A stretch of DNA of 64,000 bases, from the NCBI GenBank assembly GCA_017656425.1, contig JACDNV010000012.1, forward strand, positions 8,552 to 72,551, written 5' to 3'. Both the position numbers and the translations under genes were made by a program. The notes below the pieces were generated by a model that ran no database searches, was not told the origin of the DNA, and saw only the letters and a list, made by a program, of their open reading frames with translations. The DNA comes from Candidatus Neomarinimicrobiota bacterium (GTDB lineage Bacteria > Fidelibacterota > UBA2242 > B5-G15). This document shows, in pieces, positions 41,187-50,502 of the stretch. The first letter of the stretch is position 1. Each line of letters opens with the position of its first letter.

Positions 41187-42512
41187 TTGGAAAATTCGAA
41201 TTCACTTTTTCCCTTCTATACAGTTAAGTCTTTAAGACACAGGATAGGCTGGATTATTAATCTTCGCTGGTTAGCGGTTTTTGCAATAATGACCGCCATT
41301 CCAATTGCCAGATATCTCTTTCGATTTGAAATTGATTATGAGAATATATATTTTATTTCCACCTTACTATTGGTTTTAAATATAATATACTTTTTCTTCT
41401 ATAGATACTATCCTTTTACATCTTTTAGTCAGGAGGTTGTCTTTACAGAAATACAAATACTGCTGGATTTTGTAATTATTTCCTTTTTAATTCATTTTTC
41501 TGGCGGAATAGAAAATCCATTCTATTTTCTATATATAGTGAACATAATTTTGTCCGGTATACTTTTAAAGGGGATATTGCCATTTATCAATACTATATTT
41601 GCCTCTTTACTTTTAACTATGTGGACAATTCTCGAATATCTTGAAAAGGTCGATGTATACAACCTCTGGGAAAATGAACCAGATTTATCATATGTTATAG
41701 TATCCCTTGTGGCTTTTTATTTCCTTGCCTTTGCTTCAACATTACTTATTGTCGATTTTATGAAAAGGTACAGAAAACTTAAATCGATCATTGATGATAA
41801 ATCGAGTCAACTAGAAGAAACAATAAATGAAAGAGACAAAATTTTCAGGTTTACTGCCCATGAATTGAAATCCCCCATTACTACTCTGAAAAGTACGCTA
41901 TCTGTATTAAATAAAGTTTATTCAGAAAAAATTGATAAGGAGGCGAGAGATCTTCTTGATCGAGCTGAAAATCGAGTTGATCAGATACTGGATATGGTAA
42001 AGGATATGATTGAGATAACAAGGTACAAAAGACCAGAAGAAGAGGTTGTAAAACTTGAAGAGGTGGATTTTTGCAACTGGATTAATTCAATTCTTGAATC
42101 TCAAAAGATAGACGCAAAAAATAAAGGTATTGAGCTTAAAATTGGTCCAATCTCATGTGCAAGGATAGTTATAGATACTAATAGTTTAAGTAAAATCGCA
42201 ATTAATCTTGTAAACAACTCAATTAGATATACCAACCCAGGCGGTAAAGTAACTGTAACGCCTTTTGTTAATAATAAAGAATATGGTGTCATAGTTGAAG
42301 ATACTGGTATCGGAATACCTGAAAATGAGATCGATAAGATTTTCAATGAATTTTACAGAGGTAAAAACGCAAAAGAAATGGAACGATTGGGAACTGGACT
42401 GGGATTGTCTCTTGTAAAGCAAATTGTTGATAGATTGGGTGGGAATATTAGGGTAGAAAGCAAAGTAGGAGTTGGTAGTAAATTCATTGTTACATTACCT
42501 TTTGCTGAATAG
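41187..42512 (+). CDS. RegB/PrrB-like membrane sensor histidine kinase with GGxxNPF quinone motif
   Basis: 441 residues from a TTG start with GAGGAA eight bases upstream. Six membrane helices (20-190) include GGIENPF at 106-112, matching the GGxxNPF ubiquinone-binding heptapeptide of RegB. The cytoplasmic part has HisKA (His225 in FTAHELKSP) and HATPase (VEDTGIGIPENEIDKIF, GTGLGLSLV). It starts two bases after the protease gene, so it belongs to the hydrogenase operon. No response regulator lies next to it. A redox- or quinone-sensing role in hydrogenase control is inference from motif and place. Confidence 0.88.
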   Translation: MENSNSLFPFYTVKSLRHRIGWIINLRWLAVFAIMTAIPIARYLFRFEIDYENIYFISTLLLVLNIIYFFFYRYYPFTSFSQEVVFTEIQILLDFVIISFLIHFSGGIENPFYFLYIVNIILSGILLKGILPFINTIFASLLLTMWTILEYLEKVDVYNLWENEPDLSYVIVSLVAFYFLAFASTLLIVDFMKRYRKLKSIIDDKSSQLEETINERDKIFRFTAHELKSPITTLKSTLSVLNKVYSEKIDKEARDLLDRAENRVDQILDMVKDMIEITRYKRPEEEVVKLEEVDFCNWINSILESQKIDAKNKGIELKIGPISCARIVIDTNSLSKIAINLVNNSIRYTNPGGKVTVTPFVNNKEYGVIVEDTGIGIPENEIDKIFNEFYRGKNAKEMERLGTGLGLSLVKQIVDRLGGNIRVESKVGVGSKFIVTLPFAE

Positions 42513-42685
42513 TCCAATGGTTTCCCATAACTGAGAATAAATATTTGCAAATTTTCAAATTTAATCTTAAATACATAAAAACCCATACGTGGAGAATGTG
42601 GCATTATTTTTGTCGAAACTGGATATAGATGGTAGTTAAGTATTACAAAAAAAGATTGAATAAGTATTAGCAATAAAAGGCATAA

Positions 42686-43867
42686 ATGATGTTATCCTCA
42701 CAGGTAAAAGGTTTCTTAGAAAATGCTTCCTGGATAAGGAGAATGTTTGAAATTGGACATGAGTTAAAAAAGAAATATGGTTATCAAAATGTGTTTGATT
42801 TTACCCTTGGTAATCCTGATTTACCTCCACCGGCTGACTTTAAAAAACATTTAATTGAAGAAGCTAGTAAGGATGAACCATTTATACATGGCTATATGTC
42901 TAATGCGGGATATGAAGATACTAGGGAGGCAATTGCGAAAAATCTCTCCAATGAACTCGACATGGATTTTAATAAGAAAAACATTATTATGACATGCGGA
43001 GCAGCTGGAGGTATGAATGTTATACTGCGAGCAATTTTGAATCCTGGTGATAAGGTTGTTATTTTGTCCCCATATTTTGTTGAGTATAAATTCTATATTT
43101 TAAATCACCAAGGGCAGGTTGTTATTTCTGAGACCGATGAGACTTTTTTACCTAATATAGAAGATCTTGATAAAAAAATTGATGATAGGACGAAAGCAAT
43201 TATAATAAATACTCCGAACAATCCCACTGGTAGAGTATATGAAGATATGATTCTTATAGATTTGGGTGATCTATTGTTAAAGAAATCAAAGGAGTTTGGT
43301 AAGCCTATATATTTATTATCAGATGAGCCATATAAAAGGATTGTTTACTCAGATCATAAATTTTATCCACCAATCAAATACTATAGGAATACAATGATTG
43401 TAAATTCCTTCTCAAAGGATTTATCAATCCCTGGTGAAAGGATTGGTTATATAGCAATGCCTCCTGATTTGGATGGGGTGAGAGAAATTATAGAGGCGTG
43501 TGTGTTGTGCAATAGGATTCTTGGTTTCATAAATGCACCGGCAATAATGCAGAGAGTTATTAAGAATCTTTTAAATTCTTTGGTGGATGTAAATTTATAT
43601 ATGAAAAGAAGGGATATTTTCTATAATTCCCTTATAGAGATGGGATATAAAGTTATTAAACCAGGTGGAACATTTTATATGTTTCCAGAATCACCGATTA
43701 AAGATGATATTGAATTTTCCAAGATTTTAATGAATGAGCAGGTTCTGGTCACCCCGGGTTCTGGATTTGGAAGAAAGGGTTATTTTAGAATTTCATATTG
43801 CCAAGATGAAAAAATAATTTTAAAATCCCTTGAAAGATTTTACAGTGCGATAAAGAAAGTAGAATAG
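42686..43867 (+). CDS. Pyridoxal-phosphate class I/II aminotransferase
   Basis: 393 residues. GNPDLPPP at the N-terminus, [43 protein letters not shown], and the PLP-lysine block [18 protein letters not shown]. Fold type I, aspartate-aminotransferase-like; amino-acid specificity unknown. It is followed 11 bases later by a 2-oxoacid:ferredoxin oxidoreductase, so it probably supplies the 2-oxoacid from an amino acid. The start is one of two adjacent ATG codons (42686 or 42689). Confidence 0.93.
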   Translation: MMLSSQVKGFLENASWIRRMFEIGHELKKKYGYQNVFDFTLGNPDLPPPADFKKHLIEEASKDEPFIHGYMSNAGYEDTREAIAKNLSNELDMDFNKKNIIMTCGAAGGMNVILRAILNPGDKVVILSPYFVEYKFYILNHQGQVVISETDETFLPNIEDLDKKIDDRTKAIIINTPNNPTGRVYEDMILIDLGDLLLKKSKEFGKPIYLLSDEPYKRIVYSDHKFYPPIKYYRNTMIVNSFSKDLSIPGERIGYIAMPPDLDGVREIIEACVLCNRILGFINAPAIMQRVIKNLLNSLVDVNLYMKRRDIFYNSLIEMGYKVIKPGGTFYMFPESPIKDDIEFSKILMNEQVLVTPGSGFGRKGYFRISYCQDEKIILKSLERFYSAIKKVE

Positions 43868-43878
43868 GAGTTATTTCT

Positions 43879-44217
43879 ATGGTTGAAAAGAAAATCGGAG
43901 GATATGTTGTTATTGATATAGAGGAATGCAAAGGATGTGGGTATTGTGTGGATGCATGTCCGGTGAAGGTGTTAATGCAGTCGGACAGATTCAATAGATA
44001 TGGATATCATTACGCAGAATACATTGGAGAAGGTTGTACAGGTTGTGGTATATGTTTCTATAATTGCCCAGAGCCGGGTGCTATAACAGTCTTTAAAAAT
44101 TGGTCAGATATTAAAGAGAAAGCATTTTGTAAAAACTGCAATCAGGAACAATTGGTGTTTAAGAAAAATGAGAAAAGTGATATATTATATTGTACTAAAT
44201 GTTTAAAGCCTATATAA
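43879..44217 (+). CDS. 2-oxoacid:ferredoxin oxidoreductase delta (ferredoxin) subunit with C-terminal zinc-knuckle-like motif
   Basis: 112 residues. Two 4Fe-4S motifs, [16 protein letters not shown] and [16 protein letters not shown], as in KorD/VorD. The last 35 residues add CKNC and CTKC ([18 protein letters not shown]), a small ribbon not usual in this subunit. It leads the order delta, alpha, beta-gamma seen in Kor/Vor operons. Confidence 0.9.
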   Translation: MVEKKIGGYVVIDIEECKGCGYCVDACPVKVLMQSDRFNRYGYHYAEYIGEGCTGCGICFYNCPEPGAITVFKNWSDIKEKAFCKNCNQEQLVFKKNEKSDILYCTKCLKPI

Positions 44218-44233
44218 ACGATTGGGAGTATTA

Positions 44234-45286
44234 ATGACGATTCAATTTTTAAAGGGGAATGAGGCTGTTGTAAAAGGAGCGATACTGGCAGGTTGCAGGG
44301 CTTTTTTCGGATATCCAATCACCCCTGCCAGTGAAATAGCCCATGCGGCAGCTTATTATATGCCCCTTGTAGGGGGTACATTTTTACAGGCTGAAAGCGA
44401 AATAGCTGCAATAAACATGGTTTATGGCGCAGCATCTACTGGTATCAGGGTTATGACTGCATCGTCAGGTCCTGGTATTAGCCTAAAGCAGGAAGGTATT
44501 TCATATCTTGCTGGAGCAGAATTGCCATGTGTTATTGTCGATATAATGAGGGGTGGACCAGGCCTTGGCAATATTGCTCCTGACCAAAGTGATTACAATC
44601 AGGTGGTGAAGGGAGGAGGACATGGACCTTATAAGAATATAGTTCTGGCTCCCAATTCTGTCCAGGAAATGTTTGATTTTGGAATTTTAGCATTCGAACT
44701 TGCAGACAGATATAGAAATCCTGTTTTTATACTCGCTGATGGATTTATCGGCCAGATGATGGAGTCAGTTAGTGTATATGCCCCTGAAGTCAATGAGCCT
44801 GAGAAAAACTGGGCGGTAAAGGGAACTAAAGAAACAATGGATAACCTGATTACATCTATAGAACTGGATCCGGAGATGCTTGAGAAACATGTTTCGAAGC
44901 TACAGCAAAAATATAAGATAATTGAGGAGCAGGAAGTTAGATATGAAGACTACTTTATTGAGGATGCACGGATATTGATTGTTGCCTTTGGAATAGTGTC
45001 AAGAATAGTACAAACTGTCGTTGATGAATTGAGAGACGGTGGAGAAAGAGTTGGAATGTTCCGACCTATTACTTTATTTCCTTTTCCTTATGAAAAAATT
45101 GGAGAGTTGGCAGATAAAGTTGATGCTTTTCTTGTAGTTGAGATGAGTAATGGACAGATGCTTGATGATGTCAGGCTTGCAGTAAATGGGAAAAAGCCTG
45201 TTTTCTTATATAACAGGATGGGAGGAGTCGTACCAACTACAAGGGAGATAAATAATAAAGTTATGGAGATACTGAGGGGATTATGA
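44234..45286 (+). CDS. 2-oxoacid:ferredoxin oxidoreductase alpha subunit (KorA/VorB-like)
   Basis: 350 residues from the ATG at 44234 with GGGAG upstream; a TTG at 44222 is also in frame. [20 protein letters not shown], then [32 protein letters not shown], and [15 protein letters not shown] are typical of the alpha chain that contacts TPP and CoA. Branched-chain 2-oxoacids or 2-oxoglutarate are the likely substrates; not decidable by eye. Confidence 0.94.
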   Translation: MTIQFLKGNEAVVKGAILAGCRAFFGYPITPASEIAHAAAYYMPLVGGTFLQAESEIAAINMVYGAASTGIRVMTASSGPGISLKQEGISYLAGAELPCVIVDIMRGGPGLGNIAPDQSDYNQVVKGGGHGPYKNIVLAPNSVQEMFDFGILAFELADRYRNPVFILADGFIGQMMESVSVYAPEVNEPEKNWAVKGTKETMDNLITSIELDPEMLEKHVSKLQQKYKIIEEQEVRYEDYFIEDARILIVAFGIVSRIVQTVVDELRDGGERVGMFRPITLFPFPYEKIGELADKVDAFLVVEMSNGQMLDDVRLAVNGKKPVFLYNRMGGVVPTTREINNKVMEILRGL

Positions 45287-46722
45287 ATATAAATGTTTTA
45301 ACAAAATCAGAATCTTTTTATAATGTATACGAAAGAAAGCCAGGGGCAGATAAACATGTCACTCACTACTGCCCAGGATGTGGGCATGGTATAATTCATA
45401 AGATAATTGCAGAAGCCCTGGATGATCTTGGAGTTAGAGACAAAACGATATTCATTAGTCCGGTGGGTTGCAGTGTATTTGCTTATTACTATTTTCACAC
45501 AGGGAATATACAAGTCGCCCATGGGAGAGCACCTGCAGTGGCTACGGGGATAAAAAGAGCACTCCCTGATTCAGTAGTAATTAGCTATCAGGGAGATGGG
45601 GATCTGGCGGCAATTGGAGGGCTGGAGATCCTTCATGCTGCAAATAGGGGTGAAGGTTTTACTGTGATATTTATAAATAATGCAATTTATGGTATGACTG
45701 GGGGGCAAATGGCTCCAACGACTTTAATTGGTCAGACTACTGCAACCACACCTCGAGGTAGGGACCCTCAGAATGACGGTTATCCAATCAGGATGAGTGA
45801 AATTATTGCTACCCTTGAGGCACCTGTATATGTGGAGAGAGTAATGTTATCTGATTCAAAAAATATTATGAGAGCAAGAAATGCTATCAGGAAAGCTCTT
45901 AAAATACAGGTTGAAAAAAATGGGTTTTCTTTCATTGAAGTTCTTTCTCCCTGCCCATCTGGCTGGAAAATGTCACCGCTGCAGGCGAAAAAGTGGGTTG
46001 GTGAAGTGCTAAGTTCCTATTTCCCTGTAGGTGTGATGAAGGATATTTCATCAGAATTTAAAGGAAGAAATAAAGTAAAGAAGGAATTATCAAGAGATGA
46101 AATACTTGATGTACTCGGTGTTAATGTGACTGAAAAAATAAGACCGGAGATAAAAGAATATTCTAAAAGAGAGGTATCTAAAGAAATCAAAATTGCTGGT
46201 TTTGGCGGACAGGGCGTATTGAGCCTTGGAATAGTGCTGGCATATATGGGTGTGAAACATGGCTATAAAGTAAGTTGGCTACCTTCCTATGGACCTGAAA
46301 TGAGGGGTGGAACGGCAAATTGCCATGTGAAGATTTCCAATAAAAAAATTGGTTCTCCTGTAGTTTCATATCCAACTGTTTTAATTGCCATGAACAGACC
46401 TTCTCTTGACAAATTCGAGAATGATGTAATATCTGGTGGTGTTATATTTTATGATAGCTCATTGATTGATAGTGCGCCATCGAGGGAGGATGTAACTATC
46501 ATTCCAATACCTGCTACTAGGATTGCTGATGAGATTGGCAGTACTAAGATGGCAAATATGGTAATGATAGGAGCTTTTGTAAAGTATTTTGATCTAATGG
46601 ATATCGATTACATAGTTATTTCGCTTGATGAGGTTATGAAATCAAAAAAATTGGTTGATATGAATAAACTGGCAATCAGAAAGGGTGTAGAATATTTATT
46701 CGATAACATTTTAAAAAGTTAA
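45283..46722 (+). CDS. Fused beta-gamma subunit of 2-oxoacid:ferredoxin oxidoreductase
   Basis: 479 residues. Residues 1-260 are the TPP-binding beta chain: [26 protein letters not shown] and [14 protein letters not shown]. Residues 295-479 are the gamma chain: [36 protein letters not shown] and [13 protein letters not shown]. In most organisms these are two genes. The complex cleaves 2-oxoacids to acyl-CoA, CO2 and reduced ferredoxin. Overlaps the alpha gene by four bases. Confidence 0.94.
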   Translation: MNINVLTKSESFYNVYERKPGADKHVTHYCPGCGHGIIHKIIAEALDDLGVRDKTIFISPVGCSVFAYYYFHTGNIQVAHGRAPAVATGIKRALPDSVVISYQGDGDLAAIGGLEILHAANRGEGFTVIFINNAIYGMTGGQMAPTTLIGQTTATTPRGRDPQNDGYPIRMSEIIATLEAPVYVERVMLSDSKNIMRARNAIRKALKIQVEKNGFSFIEVLSPCPSGWKMSPLQAKKWVGEVLSSYFPVGVMKDISSEFKGRNKVKKELSRDEILDVLGVNVTEKIRPEIKEYSKREVSKEIKIAGFGGQGVLSLGIVLAYMGVKHGYKVSWLPSYGPEMRGGTANCHVKISNKKIGSPVVSYPTVLIAMNRPSLDKFENDVISGGVIFYDSSLIDSAPSREDVTIIPIPATRIADEIGSTKMANMVMIGAFVKYFDLMDIDYIVISLDEVMKSKKLVDMNKLAIRKGVEYLFDNILKS

Positions 46723-46821
46723 AGATTAAAGCTTAAAGATCTCGATAATTCACAATGTTTTACAAATAAATCTTGTGAGTCTTTTTATTTGTTTAGAAAT
46801 TAAAAAGAAAATCAGGGGGAT

Positions 46822-47208
46822 ATGATGTCACGAGAGATTCATCCAAATCAATCTTATAAGGATAAGTTACTAAAATTAATACCCAGCGAGATTGTTGGTG
46901 CTTACATGGTTATACAGGGTATTTTGAGTGGACAAAATATATTAATCGGGGACAAGGATATTACGGCCAGCTTCAATTGGGCAATATTTATAATTATTTT
47001 CCTCTTGACACCACTATTTTTGCTTAGAGTTCACAATGTAAGAAAAACGAGCCAATTAATAATAACAAGTATATCTTTTATTATATGGGGATATTCTCTC
47101 GGTGGTCCCTTTGCTGTATCGGGTCTCTACCAACCTCAAATTGCATCGATTTTACTTGTCCTGTGGACACTGATTATTCCACTTGCTATAAAGACGAAAA
47201 CGAGTTGA
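46822..47208 (+). CDS. Small membrane protein of unknown function
   Basis: 128 residues with four predicted membrane helices. The cytoplasmic N-terminus has KDKLLKLIPSEIVGAYMVIQG, a motif seen in conserved membrane proteins of unknown role. A good GGGGG ribosome-binding site precedes tandem ATG codons (46822, 46825). It stands alone between the oxidoreductase operon and the tRNA gene. Confidence 0.7.
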   Translation: MMSREIHPNQSYKDKLLKLIPSEIVGAYMVIQGILSGQNILIGDKDITASFNWAIFIIIFLLTPLFLLRVHNVRKTSQLIITSISFIIWGYSLGGPFAVSGLYQPQIASILLVLWTLIIPLAIKTKTS

Positions 47209-47304
47209 TTGATATATCAAAATATTTTCAAACTTAAATCTTTTTTCATTCGTTTTACATCAAAATTTTATACTTCAGTGAATTAGCGAGAAGAATAATA
47301 CCTG

Positions 47305-47333
47305 TTGATTTAGAATATTCTTATCAGTAAATT
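47305..47333 (+). promoter_or_regulatory. Probable promoter of tRNA-Val
   Basis: TTGATT, 17 bases, TAAATT; the predicted transcription start near 47340 is about 19 bases before the tRNA. Confidence 0.45.
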
Positions 47334-47358
47334 TTTTTGCTTTATTTAAAGATGAAAC

Positions 47359-47432
47359 GGGCGATTAGCTCAGCTGGTTAGAGCGTCCCGTTCACATCGG
47401 GAAGGTCATCCGTTCGAGTCGGATATCGCCCA
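47359..47432 (+). tRNA. tRNA-Val (anticodon CAC)
   Basis: 74 bases with a full cloverleaf: acceptor GGGCGAT/ATCGCCC, D-arm (GCTCAGCTGGTTAGAGC), anticodon stem TCCCG/CGGGA with loop TTCACAT giving CAC, T-arm ATCCG-TTCGAGT-CGGAT, discriminator A. The 3' CCA is not encoded. It reads GUG valine codons. Confidence 0.97.
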
Positions 47433-47490
47433 CGTTATGTGTGGTAAACTAAAATTGATTGAATATAATTTTTTAAACATACCGATAGAG

Positions 47491-47517
47491 ATTGCACCTT
47501 CGTGGTGCAATTTTTTT
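47491..47517 (+). terminator. Rho-independent terminator after tRNA-Val
   Basis: ATTGCACC and GGTGCAAT form an 8-bp stem with a TTCGT loop, followed by a run of T. It lies just upstream of the ribosome-binding site of the next gene. Confidence 0.85.
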
Positions 47518-47538
47518 ATATAAAGATAGGGAGGTGAG

Positions 47539-48351
47539 ATGCTTAAAGAACTTGAAGACTTAGTTAAATTGCAGAGAATTGATAATCAGTTAATGAGAAT
47601 AACTGGGTTAAAAGGTGATTTACCTCAGCTTGTAGATGCCTTAAGTTCGGAACTAGGAGAACTTGAAAAATCTCTGGATGCTGATAAGGAGAGAATGGAA
47701 GAGGTAAAGAAGATGATGAAGCAACTTGGGAGTAAAATTGAAGAAGATAAGGTCAAACTGGAGAAATATCAGGACCAGTTGTATCTTGTAACTTCCAATA
47801 AAGAATACGATGCAATAACTGCTGAAATTGATTATATGAAACAAGAAATAAGCAAAGCAGAATATGAGATACTTGAATTGAGTGAAGAGTTAGAAAAGTT
47901 AAATGAATCAATAAAAAACAAAGAAATCGCTATGACTGAGAAGAAAAAGGAATTAGAAGAGAAAAAAGCAGAATTAAAGAATACCGATGAGAAAACAAAG
48001 GAAGAGGAATCCAAGCTGAGAAAAGATAGAGAGGTACTGGTAGAAAGAATTCCTATAAGGTATTTAAGAGAATATGAACGTGTAGCAAAAGCTCGAAATG
48101 GAGTAGCGGTAGTCCCAATAAATCAGGTTTATGAGGTTATAAGAGACAAAAATGGGAACATTATAGACCAGATTGAAATGGAAGTATCATGTGGTGGATG
48201 TCATAAGATAGTTCCACCACAGAAGTTTATTGAAATTAAAGCTGGAGATAAAATATTTCGTTGTGAATCCTGTGGTAGATTGCTTTACTGGGATGAAAAA
48301 GAGAGTGTTATTCTAAAAGATGATTTACATGAGGATGAAGAATTTATCTGA
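47539..48351 (+). CDS. CdsZ-like coiled-coil protein with C4 zinc ribbon
   Basis: 270 residues. A long charged coiled coil (about 5-185, with a break at LYLVTSNKEYDAITAEIDYM, a hallmark of the family) ends in a zinc ribbon: CGGCHKIVPPQ and CESCGRLLYW. Family DUF164/C4-type zinc ribbon; members are widespread and of poorly known role. A strong GGGAGGTGAG precedes the ATG. The stop codon overlaps the 5' strand of RNase P RNA helix P1. Confidence 0.9.
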   Translation: MLKELEDLVKLQRIDNQLMRITGLKGDLPQLVDALSSELGELEKSLDADKERMEEVKKMMKQLGSKIEEDKVKLEKYQDQLYLVTSNKEYDAITAEIDYMKQEISKAEYEILELSEELEKLNESIKNKEIAMTEKKKELEEKKAELKNTDEKTKEEESKLRKDREVLVERIPIRYLREYERVAKARNGVAVVPINQVYEVIRDKNGNIIDQIEMEVSCGGCHKIVPPQKFIEIKAGDKIFRCESCGRLLYWDEKESVILKDDLHEDEEFI

Positions 48352-48754
48352 AGCTGGTCGGGTAGCCGCTCCAGCACGCTCTTTGAGCTGGGGAGGAAAG
48401 TCCGAACTCCGCAGGGCAGGGTGCTCCGTAATACGGAGTCGCCGTGAGGCGGGGAAAGTGCCACAGAAACAATACCGCCCCTATTAGGGGGTAAGGGTGA
48501 AATGGTGCGTCCTGCAATTAAGCGGGATATCCCACAAAAAGTGGGAGAGTAAGAGCGCACCGTCCCAACTGCGAAGTTGGGAGCAGGGCAAACCCCACCC
48601 GGAGCAAGACCAAGTAGGGAAGAGGGATTGCCCGTCCCGTTTGATTCCCGGGTAGGTCGCTTAATCCCGGCCGAAAGGTCGAGGGTAGATAAATGGCTAC
48701 CATCCCGACAGCATATTGTCGGGATACAGAATTCGGCTTATAGACCAGCTTCAG
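48348..48754 (+). ncRNA. rnpB: RNase P RNA (bacterial type A)
   Basis: Helix P1 is formed by CTGAAGCTGGTC (48348-48359) and GACCAGCTTCAG (48743-48754). Conserved segments are present: GAGGAAAGTCCGAACTCC (about 48393), ACAGAAACAATACCGCC (about 48463), GGCAAACCCC (about 48588), and the 3' TTCGGCTTATAGACC. It is the catalytic RNA that trims tRNA 5' leaders. A T run right after P1 (48758-48765) may let P1 act as the terminator. The RNA begins inside the final codons of the zinc-ribbon gene and ends 17 bases before recJ. Confidence 0.97.
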
Positions 48755-48771
48755 ATAATTTTTTTGATATT

Positions 48772-50487
48772 ATGACATTAAAATATAGATGGAAAATTAA
48801 AGAACCAGATTATAGTAAATATAGAATTTTGGTTGAAAAACATGGGTTTCATCCTGTTATTGCAAGATTATTATCCTTAAGAGGTCTGTATGAACCAGAT
48901 AAAATAGAAGTTTTTTTGAATCCTTTACCAAAATTTTTATATAATCCTTTCCTGATGCAGGATATGGAAAAAGCGGTAAACCGCCTTATCAAGGCTTTTT
49001 ATAATAAGGAAAAAATACTAATCTATGGTGATTATGATGTAGATGGGATCACTGGAACGAGCTTGCTCTTAAGATTTTTTAGAAAGCTTCAATTACCAGC
49101 TTCTTTCTATATTCCTGATAGAGAGACTGAAGGGTATGGTCTTTCAATCAGTGGTGTTGAATATGCTATAGAAAATAATTTTGATTTAATAATAACCTGT
49201 GATTGTGGTATTAATGCTTTTGATGAGATAGATTATGCAAATAAAAATGGCATTGATGTAATCGTTACAGACCACCACGAGCCATCTGATGAACTACCAG
49301 ATGCCTATGCAGTGTTAGATCCCAAGCGCTCTGATGATAGTTATACCTTTACTGATTTGTGTGGTGTTGGAGTGGCTTATAAATTATTGCACGGATTCTG
49401 TATAAGGAAGGGCATCCCATCTGAGGTAATTAATGAAGACCTTGATCTGGTTGCTATTGGTATAGCAGCTGATTTAGTGCCCGTTATTGATGAAAATAGG
49501 ATTTTACTATCGGTAGGACTTAAAAAAATAAAAGAAACTTGTAAGCCAGGGATCAAAGCATTGATTGATGTTTCAGGATTTGGAAATTCTGATATTGATG
49601 TTTCGACAATAGTATTTGGATTGGCTCCGAGACTGAATGCAGCGGGTAGGATTAGTCATGCCTCGAAGTCTGTGGAACTTTTGATTACTGATAATTATCA
49701 AAGAGCTGTAAGAATTGCCAGAGAACTTCAACGGGAAAATAGGGAAAGGCAAAGAATAGAAAAAGAAACAATAGATGATGCGATAAGACGATTAAATCAT
49801 ATTCATAATATGGAGAAGGACAAAATTATTATTCTGTCAAGTAATGATTGGCATCAGGGTGTAATTGGAATTGTTGCTTCTAAAATAAAAGAGCAGTATA
49901 ATAAACCTGTAGTTCTGGTTTCTTTTCATGAAGGGATCGGGAAAGGATCAGCGAGGAGTATAGATGGATTTGATATTTATAAAGCTTTTGCGGCTTGCTC
50001 AGAATACCTGGATAGTTTTGGAGGGCATAAGATGGCTGCTGGTCTGGTAGTCAGGTATGAGAATTTTGGAGGCTTTTATAAAAAAATTAACGAAATAGCG
50101 AAAGAAATGATAGAAGATGAAATGCTTCTTCCGGTGCTGGAAGTAGATGCTGAAATAAAATTACTTGATTTGGACAGGAATATTATTGAATTTCTGAATA
50201 AATTAGCTCCTTTTGGTCCCGGTAATATGAAACCTTTATTTCTTGCAAAGAATTTAAAGATATCAGGTATCCCCAGAACTATCAATGAGATGCACGTTAG
50301 GTTTAAGGTTTGTCAGGATAAATTTGTAATAAGTGCAATAGGCTGGCGGATGATTGATAGGTATGAATATCTAATAAGCAATATGCCACTAAGTATGATT
50401 TTTTCTGTTGAAGAAAATACTTATAATGGTTTGGCAGAAATGCAATTAAATGTAAAAGATGTAAGATATTACGATGGAATTGAATAA
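48772..50487 (+). CDS. recJ: Single-stranded-DNA exonuclease RecJ
   Basis: 571 residues from ATG 48772; the frame is open further upstream, but that part is RNase P RNA. DHH-family motifs: IYGDYDVDGITGTSLL, CDCGINAF, VTDHHEP, and DHHA1-type GIVASKIKEQYNKPVVLVS and GGHKMAAGL. It degrades single-stranded DNA 5' to 3' in repair and recombination. No clear ribosome-binding site is present because the T run after rnpB takes its place. It ends 15 bases before fabH. Confidence 0.95.
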   Translation: MTLKYRWKIKEPDYSKYRILVEKHGFHPVIARLLSLRGLYEPDKIEVFLNPLPKFLYNPFLMQDMEKAVNRLIKAFYNKEKILIYGDYDVDGITGTSLLLRFFRKLQLPASFYIPDRETEGYGLSISGVEYAIENNFDLIITCDCGINAFDEIDYANKNGIDVIVTDHHEPSDELPDAYAVLDPKRSDDSYTFTDLCGVGVAYKLLHGFCIRKGIPSEVINEDLDLVAIGIAADLVPVIDENRILLSVGLKKIKETCKPGIKALIDVSGFGNSDIDVSTIVFGLAPRLNAAGRISHASKSVELLITDNYQRAVRIARELQRENRERQRIEKETIDDAIRRLNHIHNMEKDKIIILSSNDWHQGVIGIVASKIKEQYNKPVVLVSFHEGIGKGSARSIDGFDIYKAFAACSEYLDSFGGHKMAAGLVVRYENFGGFYKKINEIAKEMIEDEMLLPVLEVDAEIKLLDLDRNIIEFLNKLAPFGPGNMKPLFLAKNLKISGIPRTINEMHVRFKVCQDKFVISAIGWRMIDRYEYLISNMPLSMIFSVEENTYNGLAEMQLNVKDVRYYDGIE

Positions 50488-50502
50488 AATAAGGGGCAGG
50501 TT

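Noticed and set aside
46749-46785. Possible terminator after the 2-oxoacid oxidoreductase operon (TCACAA/TTGTGA and T run)
   Set aside because: The stem is only six pairs, AT-rich, with a loop of about 17 bases; too weak to claim.
47211-47222. Palindrome TTGATATATCAA after the small membrane protein gene
   Set aside because: Short and AT-rich in an AT-rich genome, with no second copy or regulator nearby.
48577-48771. N-terminal extension of recJ in an open frame
   Set aside because: These codons are RNase P RNA sequence, and the RecJ family starts at residues equivalent to the ATG at 48772.
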